The notes beneath the pieces are model-generated. The model was given only the letters and a program-made list of their open reading frames with translations, ran no database searches and was not told where the DNA came from. Of a stretch of 8,310 nucleotides of DNA, positions 7,078 through 8,310 are shown piece after piece. Position 1 is the stretch's first letter; each line of letters opens with the position of its first letter. Made by a program: the position numbers and the translations under genes. Source of the stretch: Thiomicrorhabdus sp. (GTDB taxonomy: Bacteria > Pseudomonadota > Gammaproteobacteria > Thiomicrospirales > Thiomicrospiraceae); assembly GCA_021648185.1 (NCBI GenBank), contig JAKITH010000044.1, forward strand, positions 1 to 8,310, given 5' to 3'.

Positions 7078-8310
7078 ATGACAAATGAAGCCAAAAGACT
7101 CTTTATTTTAGATACGAATGTTCTCATGCATGATCCCATGGCGCTTTTTAACTTTAAAGAGCATGATATTTTTATCTCCATGACGGTACTCGAAGAGCTG
7201 GATGCGGGTAAAAAAGGTATGTCCGAAGTGGCTCGTAATGTACGAGAAACCAACCGCTTAATCGATCAAATTATCAGCAAAGCTAGCTTTGAAGAGATTA
7301 AACAAGGCTTGCCATTAGAGCGCATTCATCCGGGTCATGACACCAACAACATTCACCTAGGAAAACTATTTTTTGAAACCGAGCCGCTGATGGCGGAGCT
7401 TCCCCCCTCTCTGCCCAGCCATAAAGCCGATAACCATATTTTACAAACTGGCTTAGCACTCAAAGAAAAATACCATGATCGCAATGTCACTTTGGTGACC
7501 AAAGACATCAACATGCGCATTAAGTCGTCTGCGGTTGGCTTGCACTCAGAAGACTACTACAACGATCGAGTGCTTGAGGATGCCGATTTACTCTATCGAG
7601 GCTGGGAAACCCTTGACGAACATTTCTTTGAAAAACATGGCAAAGAGATGAAATCTTGGCAAGACGAGGGGCGTACATTTTATGAATTAGACGTAGATGA
7701 ACACTGTCATTGGTACCCCAATCAATCGTTAATAAGCACGAATGATGCAGGATTTAATGCCATCGTTCGTCAAGTCCACAATGGCAAAGCCACCTTAGAA
7801 TATATGCAGGATTTCACCCAAGACAGTCATTCCGTTTGGGGCATCAATGCACGAAATTCTGAACAAAACATTGCGCTCAATTTTTTAATGGACCCTGAGA
7901 TTGATTTTGTATCGCTACTCGGGGTCGCTGGAACGGGAAAAACCCTACTGACCTTAGCCGCTGCGCTAGAGCAAACCTTAGATTTAAACATTTACAATGA
8001 AATCATTATGACTCGTGCCACCATCCCCGTTGGAGAGGACATTGGGTTTTTACCGGGCACGGAAGAGGAGAAAATGACACCTTGGATGGGGGCTTTAATG
8101 GATAATCTCGAAGTGCTTACCAGTAACTCTGGTGACAACACTGAGTGGGAGGCACAAAGCACTCAAGAACTTCTGAACAAACGCATTAAAATCAAATCAA
8201 TGAACTTTATGCGAGGCCGAACCTTCTTAAATAAATTTATTATTATTGATGAAGCTCAAAACCTCACGCCTAAACAGATGAAAACACTTATCACACGCTC
8301 AGGATTGGGA
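7078..8310 (+). CDS. PIN domain-PhoH fusion ATPase (PhoH2/YlaK type), cut by the window edge
   Basis: 411 residues are present with no stop; family members usually run to roughly 460, so the last part lies outside. The N-terminal half is a PIN-type nuclease domain: LDTNVL with Asp12, VLEELDAGKKG with Glu40, SHKADNHIL with Asp118 and VTKDINMR with Asp143 give the expected acidic metal-binding set. The C-terminal half is a PhoH-type P-loop ATPase: GVAGTGKT Walker A (282-289), the RATIPVGEDIGFLPGT segment, and FIIIDEAQN with Walker B Asp391-Glu392. The family has been linked to ATP-driven RNA unwinding and cleavage (mycobacterial PhoH2); RNA as the substrate here is inference from that. The ATG with GGAGA 7 nt upstream is the best start. 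It is likely cotranscribed with bcp. Distinct from the short PhoH/YbeZ proteins, which lack the PIN domain. Confidence 0.93.
   Translation, partial: MTNEAKRLFILDTNVLMHDPMALFNFKEHDIFISMTVLEELDAGKKGMSEVARNVRETNRLIDQIISKASFEEIKQGLPLERIHPGHDTNNIHLGKLFFETEPLMAELPPSLPSHKADNHILQTGLALKEKYHDRNVTLVTKDINMRIKSSAVGLHSEDYYNDRVLEDADLLYRGWETLDEHFFEKHGKEMKSWQDEGRTFYELDVDEHCHWYPNQSLISTNDAGFNAIVRQVHNGKATLEYMQDFTQDSHSVWGINARNSEQNIALNFLMDPEIDFVSLLGVAGTGKTLLTLAAALEQTLDLNIYNEIIMTRATIPVGEDIGFLPGTEEEKMTPWMGALMDNLEVLTSNSGDNTEWEAQSTQELLNKRIKIKSMNFMRGRTFLNKFIIIDEAQNLTPKQMKTLITRSGLG

Noticed and set aside
7038..7253. Minus-strand open frame of 71 codons
   Set aside because: It overlaps the conserved PIN domain coding region of the phoH-like gene on the opposite strand.
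1..8310. Search by eye for CRISPR arrays, tRNA genes, insertion sequences, toxin-antitoxin or defence genes
   Set aside because: No regularly spaced repeats, cloverleaf-like segments, transposase-like frames or defence domains were seen; almost all of the sequence is accounted for by housekeeping genes.

Overview
The window looks like an ordinary chromosomal housekeeping segment from a gammaproteobacterium. The evidence is a long PurL (1290 residues, close to E. coli PurL throughout), the dapA-bamC gene pair, and BamC itself, which is largely a gammaproteobacterial/betaproteobacterial lipoprotein. Base composition is moderate (mid-40s % GC by eye). A Thiotrichales relative (Thiomicrospira/Hydrogenovibrio-like) is possible, but that is only an impression from protein flavour.

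Layout, left to right. Positions 2-118 (+) look like the last 38 codons of a gene entering from the left, with a beta-strand-rich end resembling an outer-membrane barrel protein. It is followed by a perfect 36-nt palindrome (140-175) with U-tracts in both directions, a bidirectional terminator between this gene and the converging purL. Next is a G-run/C-run hairpin (228-264), then purL (292-4164, -). A 120-bp gap holds a terminator-like hairpin that abuts the purL ribosome binding site. bamC (4285-5409, -) and dapA (5466-6344, -) follow as a likely two-gene operon. A 199-bp divergent promoter region (6345-6543) separates them from the rightward pair, a Bcp/PrxQ peroxiredoxin (6544-7041, +) and a PIN-PhoH fusion ATPase (7078 to the window edge, +), which is cut off by the window.

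Functionally, PurL makes FGAM in purine synthesis, DapA commits aspartate semialdehyde to lysine/diaminopimelate, BamC is an accessory lipoprotein of the outer-membrane protein assembly complex, Bcp reduces peroxides, and the PIN-PhoH protein is a putative RNA-acting ATPase/nuclease. The dapA-bamC pair next to a purine gene recalls the dapA-bamC-purC arrangement of E. coli, but the purine gene here is purL.

I did not find a convincing novel system. The points most worth checking are regulatory: a possible purL -10 element inside the 5' arm of the terminator preceding it, homopolymeric G/C tracts in the intergenic gaps (one inside the spacer of the predicted dapA promoter), and the dapA start, which is better placed at a GTG than at the longest-frame TTG.
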